The translations under genes were made by a program, and so were the position numbers. A stretch of 64,000 bases of DNA, from positions 35,017,797 to 35,081,796 of the forward strand of contig CM039184.1 of NCBI GenBank assembly GCA_008360975.2, written 5' to 3'. The first letter of the stretch is position 1. Each line of letters starts with the position of its first letter. Under the pieces are notes generated by a model. It was not told the origin of the DNA and did no database searches. It saw nothing but the letters and a program-made list of their open reading frames with translations. Shown one piece after another: positions 49,310 through 62,200 of the stretch. The DNA comes from Lichenostomus cassidix. Its lineage: Eukaryota; Chordata; Aves; Passeriformes; Meliphagidae.

Positions 49310-52300
49310 TAGAATTGTTATCTACCAAACTGGCACTGTACAATAGTCAAAGATCTGATGAATCCTTTGTCATCTCTCATTTTGGTGATTTCTTCAAAGA
49401 GAGACAGTGTAGTTATTTCTTAGATATAAAAAATGAACCAGCTACAGAAAATAGATCGCATTTTAAAAATGCCCTCTGATGTTTTGCTGACTAAAAGATG
49501 AAGCTATGTTGACTAAAATTAATCCTGTGCAGAGTGCCTAGAGTTTTACTGCATGTATAAAATTCTGATGTAGTCTTCATATCTACATAGTATTTGCCAT
49601 AAAGATGAAGTTTCCCTAAATTCCTTGAGTTATAACATCATAGCTTATGGATTTTAATTTTTTTTTTCCTTCTCCATGTAGCTTAATGCACTGACACCAG
49701 CATAGAGGCATAGCTGAAAGCAGGTGGTATTGACTGAAAGGTGAACTCTGAAATAGCGTTTTATTTTTAAAATCAAATAATTTGCCAAAAATGCAAATTA
49801 GGAAAGGAGTTGAGCAAACAAAATGTTATTGTTATGCCATTAATGTACCTTTGATCCAGATACAAGTTGAATCCTGTGTGGGATGCTCTCATTTCAAAAG
49901 TGGCAGCACTGAATGAGGATAGTTTTGTGGAAGAGTAGCACGAATGCTCAACGCTATGAAATTGCTTTGCTGCATTACGGATGCTAAATGATTGTATTGA
50001 TTTGCGAGACTGGGAAAAATTAAGGAAAATTCATTGAGGTTTCATAAATATGTAGGTGAACCCTTCACCTTAGGACACTGAGGTTCACACTTGTGGAAGC
50101 AGAGAGAGGCATGGGAAGATATAATGGCAAATTCATCGGTTCTCATATGCTTTAGAAATTACCTGCTATCAATCTCTCAGAAGATGCTGGGCTAACTAAA
50201 CCCACAGAGGACTGCTACTCTAAACTGATTCAAGATAAAAGTGAAGCTGAGAAATTGCACACATGAAAAGTCCTTTTGCAATAAAAAAAAATATGAATTA
50301 TATGCAATAAATTCCAGGTTTAGAAACTTTCATACAGGTGTGTTAGGCTGGGCATGTAATCCTGCATTATAGCACTTTTACACCCTGTCTGAAGTAAATG
50401 AAATTTTCCCTAGTTTACAATGGCAGAGTTATTCAACACTTTATTTTTCCAAGGAAAATAATTTCTAAAGGTAGGGTCTGAGTGGACAGAATATGGATCA
50501 TTGAGTAAGTATTTAATGGGAGAGGAAAATTTATGAGAAAAGAGACACTGTTGTTTTAAGAAAGTTAAAGGGATTGATTTTAACAAAAAGCCATTTTTAT
50601 GTTTTCCTGCTAATTTTTTGGTATCATAATGAAGATTTACTGTTAAATGACCATCATATTAATTCCTTATGAGAACTCTTACATTTAATGATTTGGGACT
50701 GAATTCTGCTACTCACAAATAGAAATCTGGAGACTTGGCTCAAATTATTGAAGGTGTGCTCCGAGGTAATCAAGGTCCACTTTCATCCCTCTTTTTTCTT
50801 TTGAAAACAGATTAGTGAAATAATAAAAAATAGAATTTTCGACTACCCAAGCAATCAAAGTAGTAACCTATTCTTTAGAAGATAAAAAAATGTTCATATG
50901 TTGTGTATTGTCTCCATTTTTCCTTGCCACCTTCTCCCCTTTTTTTAACAGCAGAAATCATAGACAAGTTATTGTTCTGAAGTCTGATTCCTTTCCAGTT
51001 TCATGAAGTGTGGGACATATCCCACTTGTGTGAAATAGCAGTATTGTCTTGGTAATTTTTCCTTTTGGTCCGGGATCTGCTGCAAAGGAATAATAATACA
51101 AGAACGAATTACAGCTGGAGGTGTAGGCTTAACATTCAAAGAATGGAAACTTAAATTATCTGCCAGGCAGTGGAGTTAGTCTGGACATACAGGAAGCTGA
51201 GGTCATGGTTTATTGAAAGCTCCCAGAGGAGTAGTAGAAAAATCAGAAGGAAATATTAGATGAACTTTCATAGTTACTTTCTAATTATTGAAATATAAAT
51301 TATTGTGTCAATATTTTTTCTGTAGCTATTCTCCATAAGTGATCTGAATGTGTATGTCTGATAGCTGTGAAAACTGAAGAATTTGAGGCATTAAAAAACC
51401 CCACATAATTTCCCTAGTGTCAGGGTTAAATGTTGAGACCAATTGTCATTTATTTATTGCTCCTTTTTAGTTTGTACTGTAGTTGTATACAGAACGTGTT
51501 AATCATTATAAAAATAGAAAGACTGTTCTTGCCTCAGGGGTTTTCTGTTTGTCTTTCAGATCATGACTTGACTGGCATTTACAGATTCTGCAACAAAGCT
51601 GCTAATTTAGTTTTTGATTTTTGTTAGCCAAGGGAAGGAAAATAATTTCCACTGTGAAAATAACATAGAAGGTCTTCATAATGTTTTTAGTTAAATGTTT
51701 CCCTTTTGAAAAAAAAGGTTTTCTGAAAGTCAGTAATTTCTTCTGTGAAGAATTGTAGCTTCCATTAAACACTTCAAGAGTGCAACAATAGAAAAAAGAA
51801 AATAAGAAGTGATTTTGAAACTGTTTTCATGTTCCCTTTCCCTTGCATCATAGTTAACCATGAAAATGGTTCTAACCTGTTCTCAGATTTCAGTACTGCA
51901 AATATTTTAACTTTTTTTAGCTTTGATAAACAGTTTTGAAGCTGTTCAAAGAACTCAGTCTGTAATTATCTCTACATCTCCTTCCTTTTTTTTTTTTCAG
52001 TTGCTTTGCTTAGCTTTGCTAAACAGGCAAATATAAATAAGAAAGTAATAAATTATGAAGCATCTGAACAAACACTTGTACACAGCATAATGCCTTGAAA
52101 ACTTTGTTACAAAGACATATCAAAGAGTAGTCCCATTGTTTTATTCTAAGACTTAGGAAATCTGGGGGGGTTTAACAATATGTTAACGGAAACAGGAGTT
52201 CCAACTGTTTATTAAAGTCTAAGTCTAAATAAAGTCTAATTAAAGTTTAATTAATGTGGAAAATTTTAATAAGTCTCGTGTATGTGTGCTGTGACAGTGC

Positions 52301-52647
52301 ATGCTATTGTGAATTAGTTGGCAGAACACAGCCTTTTAGAGCTTGCACCCACAGCTTTCATAAAACTTTCTTTTGTTTTTTGCCAGTTCCGCATATCTTT
52401 GAAAAGCATGGGCAGTTTGAAGGGAGAGCATTGTAATCTTGTGCCCAGACTGAAAAAACTGTTCTGTTTTCGTTGCAGTCCCTTATTTCCCTTGTACATT
52501 CAGTAGATTTTTAGCACTGTGGATCTCCAAATGCATTTTGCTGCAGATGTTGCTCAAAGTTTGCAGTTAATTTTAAACCCAAAGCAGATCTAAAAATCAT
52601 GAACTATTAACAAAAGTAGTGCTTTATGAAGAATACTGCAGGCTGTT

Positions 52648-52692
52648 CTAAAAACTATAAATGTTTTTGGTGTCTCCTAAAAACTATAAATG
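52648..52692 (+). repeat. 16-bp direct repeat
   Basis: CTAAAAACTATAAATG occurs at 52648-52663 and exactly again at 52677-52692, with 13 bases between. It is probably a small replication-slippage duplication. Confidence 0.95.
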
Positions 52693-53514
52693 CCTCAAAT
52701 GCAGAAGGTAACCACGGGCTCAGTCAAAGCTCACCTACAGGGTATCAAACCCCAGCAGCTCTGCAGCTCCCTTTTTACTTGACAAACATCACTTTCTCAT
52801 AAAACCATTGTAAGCAGCTTAAAAAAGCTAGAGAAAAAATGGAATAGGTGTTTTATTTACACATTCTGTGGATATTAGATACAATTCCTAAAGTTCAACA
52901 TTTGTGTTAATGACTAAAATATATAGTTATGAGATGTGTGTCTGTTCTCAAATGTACTTTATATGGGGATGAAAAGACGTTTCAGAAATTTTTTAGTCTC
53001 TTTTTACCTTAAGTGGTATTTGCCTTCACATTAATTACTCTTTTTCTGTCACCCCATTGCAATCAGTTCTTAGGCCTTTGAAGGACTGAAGAACTCTACA
53101 TTTAGAATTTGGGGAGGGAAAGCAATCTTTTACCACAAACAGACCTGTGGCAGGTTTAGCACATCCGTAACAGCTGTTATAATTTGCCATAATTTTTTAT
53201 GCAATATCATAAAGAAAAGGCCATAACTCCCATCTCTGAATGCAACTGGCATATTTCTTCCTGCTTCTCCTACTGTGGCCTGCCAATTATCAGGAGTGAG
53301 TAATGAAAGAGTGAAGCCTTTGGAGCAGCCAATTCTCAGAACCATCAGTTTTCCTTTATATTCAAGCCTAATTCCAGGAATGTGCTATATGAGAAATAAG
53401 ACATATCATGTCATTTCAGGATAATACTATGTAATTTTGGGGTAATAAAGAATTCATTTCTGGAGAGAGAAGTGATCTGATATGGAAAAGTTCAATTTTG
53501 TTCTCTCCAGAGAG

Positions 53515-53830
53515 CTTTATCTCTTCAGATGTGACCTTGTATAATTAAATACGTTCCAAATATCAAAAGAAATGGCAGCAGAGCAGACAATAGAATTCTC
53601 TATTTTATGTAGAAATGAAATGAAATTATATGAAGCAGTCAGTGTAATATAAGATGCGGTAGATTGCTACTATTCATTGTTTCCAGTGGAATTCCTGCTG
53701 TTTGATTTTATTCATTACAGCTTCATGAGAAGGCAATCATATTGCGACTTTGAGACTAGTTTAAGACTCACACTTAATTGCATTAATTCAGAAAGTACTG
53801 GCAAGAATCAGTACTTAATTGCTGTTATTA
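53515..53830. promoter_or_regulatory. Candidate conserved non-coding element
   Basis: A 300-base block with few homopolymers and several transcription-factor-like words: TATAATTAAATAC near 53540, a TTCATTACAGCTTCATGA segment near 53710, and CTTAATTGCATTAATTC near 53772. The texture resembles deeply conserved vertebrate enhancers. No coding signal is present. This is an impression from composition and would need an alignment. Confidence 0.25.
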
Positions 53831-54079
53831 CCTGAATATAAAAAGAGGTGGTGCCCACTATACAAGAATTACAGATTTCACACGTAAAATATCAGGTGCC
53901 CAGAAGCTACAGTTCTGATCCTTAAAAGAATACATGTTTAATGAAAGAGGATCTAAATACTTTTTTTATTAAAACAAAAAAGTTTTAAAATATTTCAAAA
54001 CAAATACAGTAATTTCCAGACCACCCATTTTTCCTATAATCAACTGACCTTATTAATCTAACTCAGAAATGTTTGACTG

Positions 54080-54240
54080 TTAAGAGATGACAGGCTCAGA
54101 CACACAAATTCCTATTGCATTAACATGCCTGGTAATATGAAGACAAGCTGGGATTAGCTCATCGCATTTTCAAATGTGGTTTTTAAGTGTTTAATTACAG
54201 TCCTTATAAAGAAGGAAATTGACTAAAAGATAATGGCTGG
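54080..54240. promoter_or_regulatory. Candidate conserved non-coding element
   Basis: It contains a GGATTA site at 54151-54156 (the OTX/PITX-type K50 homeodomain core), and a TTTAATTACAG word about 40 bases downstream. It has few homopolymers. It may belong to the same regulatory block as 53515-53830. Confidence 0.25.
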
Positions 54241-56084
54241 TCATATGTTAACTGCTAAAAAGGAGTGAGAATGGCTGAAAATATTTTTCCCGAAACCAAC
54301 ATGCATCCTCTGTTGCATTTTCATGTTTCACATTCAGTCTTTTTGAGCTGTTACCTAATTATAGTGGTTAATGGTGCTCAGCTATCACCACAATAATTTT
54401 TATTGTGGTATTTTGGGTGACTTTCAGAGAAGAAGCATAGGGTTCTTTCTTGAGCTCATCCAATTCAGGGGAGACTTGTAGCACATCAAGGAGGAAAGAA
54501 TAAGCATGAGGTGTCCTCACGCTGTGTCTCCCCTGCTTGCAGAGTGGCTGGACTTGCAATGGCAAGCATGTCCTTGGGCCACAGGCATGCTGCTCCTGAA
54601 TGAGCAGATACCTTGCAGGTGGCAGTGTGCATATACAAGCTCTGTGTTACAGAATGCACTGAAGTTCAGCCTGCACTCTGACATGCTCTCTGGAAGGCAT
54701 GGCAAATATAAATTTTGAAAATGTTTCCTTTAGCTCTGATTTTACAGCTTTGGCACTGGTAATGTCAGATGCTATCTAGAAAATATATAATAGATGAAAC
54801 TCCGTGCAATGAATTGACCCTAGAGCTTTCTTTATGAGCGATGTCATTTTAAAGCAATAACATAAGTTAAAGTAACATGGCAACTTTTATTCTATAAATT
54901 GAGCCTGATAGAAAATTAGATTTAGATTTTCATTCACTTAGGGTACTTGGTGGTTAATAGCATTTCAATACTCACTGAAAAGGTAGTTTCAGTCTGAGGT
55001 ATATTAATAATACAGCAAGGTGACTCAGTATTGAGATGGACATTTTGTTTCCTTCCTGAATATTAAATGTTAAGGAGTTTAAAGCTTGAGTATAACAATT
55101 TTTTGATTGTTTTCTCTATGATTTGCTGTAACAATAAGTGTGCTCTTTCAACATAAAGTGTGGAGTAGAGTTTTGGGGTTTTTGGGTTTTTTTCTATAGT
55201 ATTGATTATATATTGCCCTGCACTCTGGGGTGGGGCAATAATGGGCTGAAGAAAGTCTGTCTCAGAACAGTACCTTATATTTTATAGATAAATATAGACT
55301 CGTGTTTTATGCCAAAATAAAGGCGAGTAAGACCTTATTCTTGTGGAAAGCAGATTCTTGGAGCTCCATGGGTAGATGAACCACTGAAATCTCTTTGAAC
55401 AGAAAGGCTTCTACATATTCTCTGCTCTAGTCCAGTAACCTTTTATTCCACAAAAAAAATTACTGTTTTTCCATTATGTTATTTTGAGAAAAATAGAAGA
55501 TTTTAGTATGGAATGCAAAGGAGAGGCATTTTGAGCTGATTTATTTTGCTAATGTATCAGCCATTGACTGATGCATCTGCGTTCACAAGAAAGTTTCTTA
55601 TATTGTGTCTTGCAAATGTCCTTCTGTAGATATGATCTAAACAAGGTCAGAACAGGAAACAATTTCATTATCTAGGCCCAAATACACAGCTGTCTTAATT
55701 CTCTCTTGTGATTTGAGAATCTAGGATGTTGCGAAGTCAAGGTGAGGAAGAATTTTGAAGCAACATAGGTGGTTTTGACATAACTTCAAAGTTGCTGTTG
55801 CATCATTACCTATTTAACTATACTACATCCCTTGTGAAAATCATGCTTCACAGATGTTTTTACCCATTTCAGTGTACAGTTTGGCTGGGCTTTTCTAACT
55901 GATGTATATCTCAATTCAATTCATAAAAGTTTGTTGCCTTTCTAATTCTAGTAAAAGTTAATTTTTTTGAAGTTGCAAATTCATGTATTTTTGACTGCTA
56001 AAATACTAATTTTTATTCTGTAAATTGCAGTTTTACATTTCAGTTGATTCTAAAATTATATGATTAATTTACTGTTTATTTTTT
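54241..56084. other. Non-coding stretch
   Basis: No gene recognised. The overlapping frames at 54368-54718 on both strands lie in a slightly GC-richer patch and have no domain. A T/G-rich run occurs near 55173-55192. Confidence 0.5.
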
Positions 56085-56215
56085 CAAAGTGCAAATTGCA
56101 ACTGGGTATCTGAACATGAATTATGCAAATGCATATTCAGTTTAATATAAAAAGCCCTAGTGAAAGCTTATTAATTTCACTAATATGATTCAGTATCAGC
56201 TGCAGATATGAATTT
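56085..56215. promoter_or_regulatory. Candidate non-coding regulatory element with octamer motif
   Basis: A canonical POU octamer ATGCAAAT at 56123-56130 sits in TTATGCAAATGCATATTC, where it overlaps the palindrome ATGCAT and an ATATGC half site. TAATATGATTC and CAGCTGC words follow within 80 bases. Octamer-family binding is established knowledge; its use here is inference. Confidence 0.3.
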
Positions 56216-59200
56216 GTTTGAAATGCTTTAAGACTTACTCATATTAAAGCTCCTAGGAATTTAAGTAGTATTTTTTCCTCCCCCAAGGATGCCGAATATG
56301 TAGAATAAAAACATATGAGATTAATACATCAATCCACTGTTGTTTTGGATGTTGGTAGTCAAATATTCAGGGATTGGAACTGAAGAGTATCATAAAGATA
56401 CATGGCATAGTTTCAATTTGTATATTATTTCTTCCAAATGAAAGGTAGTTGGTAATGTGATCCCAGACTTCTATAAAAGAGAAGAGCAAAATAAAAGATT
56501 TTTGAATTATGGCTAAAATAGATGGCTGCTACCAGCAGGATAGGGATCTGATAATGCATATCATGCATTTCCCCATCTGTTCCTGTGTGTTGCCATAAAA
56601 TGACTGGATAATGATTATGAAGAGCTTGCTAAGATAATGACCAGTGTAGTGTTTATTTTTACATCATAGCACTGCAAATATATACATGAAATTGTGGTAG
56701 TCTTTGGCAGAATGACCTCGGTAACTGACCTTTTTTAACTTTTCATTCATACCTCTGTGTGAGCCTATTATGCCTTCAGTCATGTTAGTATCTGAAAAAG
56801 TTGCAATTATGAAGTTGTTACATTGATAGCACTCAGATGTAATTTTCAACAGAAATATTATCTTCACTGTAAGTTTACTTATATAAATCAAACCAGGTTT
56901 TTAGCCACTTACAGTTATGCAAGGCTGTTTGTTCTCTCTGTCTCTCTTCCCGTTCATATTTTCTTTCCCACATAAAGGTGTGCCTTTGCGAGGACATTTT
57001 TATGTGTGGTGAGGCAATAAATCTCTAGACATATGCATGTAGCTGTCACTTTGTTCCTTGTGAAATGTTGGCCTAAGAATGAAAGGCACAGAGACCACAC
57101 GTGTACATGTCTGGAATGTGCAGCATCTTCTGTGAAAAGTCCTAGGTCCAGATGAGTCCTAACCCTAGTTTGAACTTACAGTTTAGAAGTTCTCAAGGAT
57201 GAGCATGACTGACACCGTGATGATCTAAGTGTGATCTTCTGTCCAGGTTAATCCAAATATTAGTCTTTGTTTTATTGACCATAAAATGGTAGAATGTACA
57301 CTACAGACTAGATTTGTAAAGTGTTTGTCTTGAGAAAGGGTTTTTTGAATATTCTCTAAAGCTGTGATCACAAGGAATATAAAGAAAAAAAAGTGAAGGG
57401 AAGCTCCAAGGAATTTAGCAGCTAAAATCTACATCTCTAGGGAATATATGCAAAGTTTGTTAAAAAGACTGCCATAAGAATGAGAAAAAACAAACTTCTG
57501 CAGAAGTTGCACCCACATCTGTCAAATTTCAGTTATCTGACAGCAGTTTTCAACACAGAAATAATTTTTTTTCTACCTATTCAGAATCTGTCGAGCTGTT
57601 ATCTAAAGTTACTGTGATGATTAGAAAATGAAAATAAATCTTCATTAAGACCATGACATGGAAGATTCCAGGATTAATGATTAAGCTTTTGTAAGGTTGA
57701 CATAGTGAAAACAGGCTTATAACAAAGAATTTTTGAGAAACATTATTAGTAAATAATAGTACAATTTTCTCTATATAAAATAATTGCAAAGCACCTCCAG
57801 TGTATACTGACCACTTTTTAACAGCGTTGTAGTAGACCCACTATGGATTAATATGATAACTCTTCTTTGCAAAGGTAGATAATTTGTGAAATACAGAATT
57901 TGATGGATTACCAACAAGGGGATTTTGTAAAAATTGCCAGTAGAAGGGCCAGATTTTTTTCAATTCCTCGTACTTTGACTTACCTGTACAGTCATGATGA
58001 TGTATTGAGCAAAGAACAAAGTTCCTTGAACATTGTTTTTCCATGACAACTCATATGCAGTTATTCATTTATAAATGCAAAATAAGGCAAGGTTTTATTT
58101 CTCTTATTTCTCATTCTATTTAGAAAGCTGCAGAAAATCTCTAGTATCAGAGGAGGAAAAAAAATGGGAAAAAAGTTAAATTAGTTCAGAATAACTGTAT
58201 TCATGAGCAGTCTTAACTTTAAATGAAAATGCCCAACTAACAGAAAACCTTGGATCATGCTACATATAAAAGAACAAAAAAAAAAGAAAGTAAAACATTT
58301 CATTTTGATTAATATTTTTCTTTGATCTTCCTTTTGAAAGGCAAAGGAATTTTTAGTGCAGGCATTATTGTTCCCATTACCCACAGTTCTCCACTGACTG
58401 TTTTCTCATGGGTTCCTAAGAAATGCCTTGATATAAATCTCACAAGTTTGCAGAGTTGAAGAGTGAAAATTAGTAACAATCTGATCATTTTGTGAAATAC
58501 TATGTTTTGAAATGCCTTTTTCTTTGGTCTCTACCTTACAAAGCTATTTTTTAGGGAGTTTCAATAAGTCTGAGATATGAAACATGAGATTCTTCCAACT
58601 ATATGGTAGTGAACCACAACATATTAAAGGTTTTGTTTTAATAATAATTTTGAGGTATTTACTTAATAGACGAGATAAATCAAGGATGTATATTTGTACT
58701 AAACACTTAAGTAGTAACTCTAACTGTTAAGGTATAACTTTGTCCTCCAAAATATCATCAGGATGAATAAAATTAATTAACTTCAGGGTCTTAAAAATCA
58801 TCTGCCCCTAAAGACAAAGATTCTTTCATCTTTGAGCACTGCACACAGATAAACCCCATTAAATAATATAAGACTGTAGAATTGAGCACATGATCTTTTT
58901 TTAACATAGAGAAGCAAACCAGCCATAGAAGGATGAATGGTAGCAATGCTGATGTTTCACAGAGCTAATTATTTGCTTTTTAAAAGTGTTTCTCTGCAGC
59001 ACTTTAGAAGGAGATGACTCTGAATGTTTGCTCTGATTTTAAAAACCCAGCTAATCTATAACAAAAATGTATATTGTTAACTCTGAAGATTATGCATAGG
59101 AGTGCCTTTTTCAGTTTGAGGCACAAGCTGTTCAGGTGTCAGTAGTTATCAAGGCTGTCAATCCTGTGTTGATTTGAGGAGCTGCACGATCTTGGTAAGT

Positions 59201-62200
59201 TTGTAGAAAGTCTATCATGTTCCAGTCAGGATTCTAAATTTTGCTCAGCAGAACTATTTATTGTGATCATCCTTGACTAATGCATTCTTCACACCAGCAA
59301 AAGCCATGACTTGGTAAAAGTGGTTGTGCCAGGTTTAAAGCAATCCCCATGGGCTGTCTTAAAGAGACTGAGAGAATCTCACTTCAAATTCTAAACTTGT
59401 GCCCCCTCCTGGCTTTCATTGCTATGTTCAGACCAAAACATCTCATTACTTCTTTATTTAGACAACCATGCAATAACAAAGTATTACCAAGTTCTCTGTT
59501 TAGTTGAGACAATTTCCAGATACTGTCTCAGGAAGAGAATTTAAAACCTTGGAGTTAAGCAGCTTCTTTATACTCTTCAGTGTTTTGGAGTGGTTTTTTT
59601 GGCTTTAGGTTGATATTTTGAAAGACAAAGAGTAAGGAGTCACAAATAGTGCTATATGAAATCAAAAGCATAAATGTTTATTCATAAATATTTTATGTTG
59701 AAAGGAATAAAAAATGTTATTTCCATATCAGTTATCTACATTATTTTGACTTTTTGGAAGTGTTCAACAGTACTAGGTTTCTAGGTTTGTTATAATAGGG
59801 TTTTTATTTCTTGCAGTGTAAGGTTTTTCCAGGTACAATTTACCTGTGCCTATGTCTCCTGCATATCTCTGAATGCTTCTGTAGAGTTCTTTAGATATTA
59901 GAGATTTTTAGATAGCTCTGTTGGTGCAATAATCTGTGATTATTTTCTTGGCTGTGGGCACTAGCACATGGAACAATCACACAAGCCTATTGAAATAGCA
60001 GTATTTATATTCCTTTTAAGAAGAAAAACGTGTTTGAAAATACTCCACATTTATTTTCCTAAAGGTCTTGCTAGTCTGTAATTTATGGCTGAACAGAGTT
60101 GCTTTCAGTAAACCTTAGTAAATTGTCTTCCCTTGCTCCTCCCCCTGATCCTAGTTCCCTACTGTGTCTAGAGAGTGATACTTTGTAATCCTCTCTATTC
60201 TTTTGATGTCTGTTGTGCTTCAACTGTCACTTAAAAAGCAATCTTTTTCTTTACAGAATTATTTCTTAGCTCTCCTTTAGAATTTGCAGAGAACTGATTT
60301 ATCCTGAACACTTCATTTCTATCTTTGTACCAGACCTCAAACCAAATACATATATGTGTAGTAATATATAAATGAATACATATATATTTATTAACCTATG
60401 TACCTATATAGTATCACCTGGTGCATGGGTAAGCAATTTTATAGTTCTTAACTTTCATTGTATATATTTAGGCTAAAATTACCTTATTAACTGTCAGCTA
60501 TGAGGCTTTGAGCTCATTTGCATCTTGTCAGAATAGTTTGAGCAAAATCATTTGAGTTTCTAAGGTGAAGTACTGCCATGCAACCTAGCCAGATATGATC
60601 ATTATTCTTTGTTGTGTACTGATATCCTGACCTGTATTAAATCACAGGTTAAATTCTTGGTTTACATAAATAAGCACTATTTTGCTTATTTCAGTCTATC
60701 CATATGGATTAATTCTAGCTGTGGTTCTGTTCCAGTAAATTCCTCTTCAGCTTGCAAGTGTTTATGATTGAAGCATTACACAGTGGTTAGGTATTATTCC
60801 AGAGGCTCAGGTTTCTTAGAGTGATGAAAGAGAAAAGCTTTTCCCTAAAGGCTGTTATTAAACTTTCCTGTAACTTTAGTATATGAGACAAAGAATGGCT
60901 CTATCATTATAGGCTAATTATGGTCATTGCTAAGAGCACTACATACAATGATGCTGCTACTTTGTTTGTACCTTGCTGCTTTCCCACCAATAATGATCCT
61001 TTTGGCAAAGTTGATAAAGTTGATTATGGAAACTAATTTCCATTTCCCTAAATTCACTAAAAGCGATTTTTAGCTGCCATCTTGGTACCTCTTTAATCTG
61101 GCACATGTTAAGAAGTTTTCCTGGCTCTTAAAGATGTCTCTTGACAGGCTCTGTAACTGCCAGGTTAAGCATATTAAGGGAATCAAGTCTGATATTTTCT
61201 AAATATTCCACAAAAATAATTGCTAGTGTAATGCATAGCACTCTAGTATCCAAGATTTACAATTTGCCACTGTGATGGAATGTCCTGATATTATTCAGCG
61301 AAATTTTATTTAACACAAAGTTAAGATGAGAGGTGTTCATTAATGTACAAAATCCAAAGTGAACTAGGCACAGTTTAGTGAAGGAGATAAAACCATGGTA
61401 AATTCACTTATACCAAGAGCAAAAGTCTTTTGTGGCCACTTGCTCCTTCCTTCATTCAGCTGACAAATAATGTAATCAGGAATTCAACCCTGGAACAATT
61501 CTTTTAGCTTCCACTTTTTTGGAGGGAAGATTCAAATTCCAATTTTCCTCCTGCAAAAGGGTGTTGATTGTTCAGCACTCTTCTCTTGTGAAAATCTTTT
61601 GTTAAGTTACAAATTAATCTATTATCCCAAATTTTTCATGTCAGCATTTAACACACAAGAATGGATTTGTCTGAGTTAAAAGAAATAATATATCAGAAGA
61701 GCATTACTTACAGTTTTTCTCTCTCATATCCATCTGGGGTTTTGGTTTGGTTTTGTTTGTTTGGGGTTTTTTTGACTGTGAATGTACATAGGTGAATAAA
61801 GTACATGTCTATGTCACTTTGCTTTACCTGCACCCAGTAGATTGTGCATATCTGCCTTTCTTGAGTTCCTTACACCTTGTCAAGATAAGAAAAAGTAACA
61901 CTTCCTTTTCCTTCTTAACTGCTCCTGATGTCTAGCACCTCCAATTAAATCAAAGACTATAAAACCAGGAGTTTAAAATTGTTCTGTCTTCTCTTCGTCA
62001 TCAGATGATACTTTTAGAAATTACTAATTGGCAAATACTTCAAAGGCTGTCATGACACATTGAGTGGAAGCTGGGTCTGTAAAGGGTTCTCTTGTTTTAG
62101 GGAATTTATTTGCTTCCCCTTGCTGGATTTCACATCTCTTTTTTCCAGTCAATCAGCACCATAGATGGGGATTGTTTCATTGACTTGAGTTACTCAACAT

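Larger units (their letters stand above)
48294..53514. other. AT-rich non-coding stretch
   Basis: No gene or transposon recognised in about 5 kb. It contains a polypurine tract at 49282-49309 and a local direct repeat at 52648-52692. Open frames are at most 71 codons. Confidence 0.55.

Noticed and set aside
60340..60415. TA-rich patch as a tandem array or origin
   Set aside because: Irregular units, no repeat period and no accompanying features.
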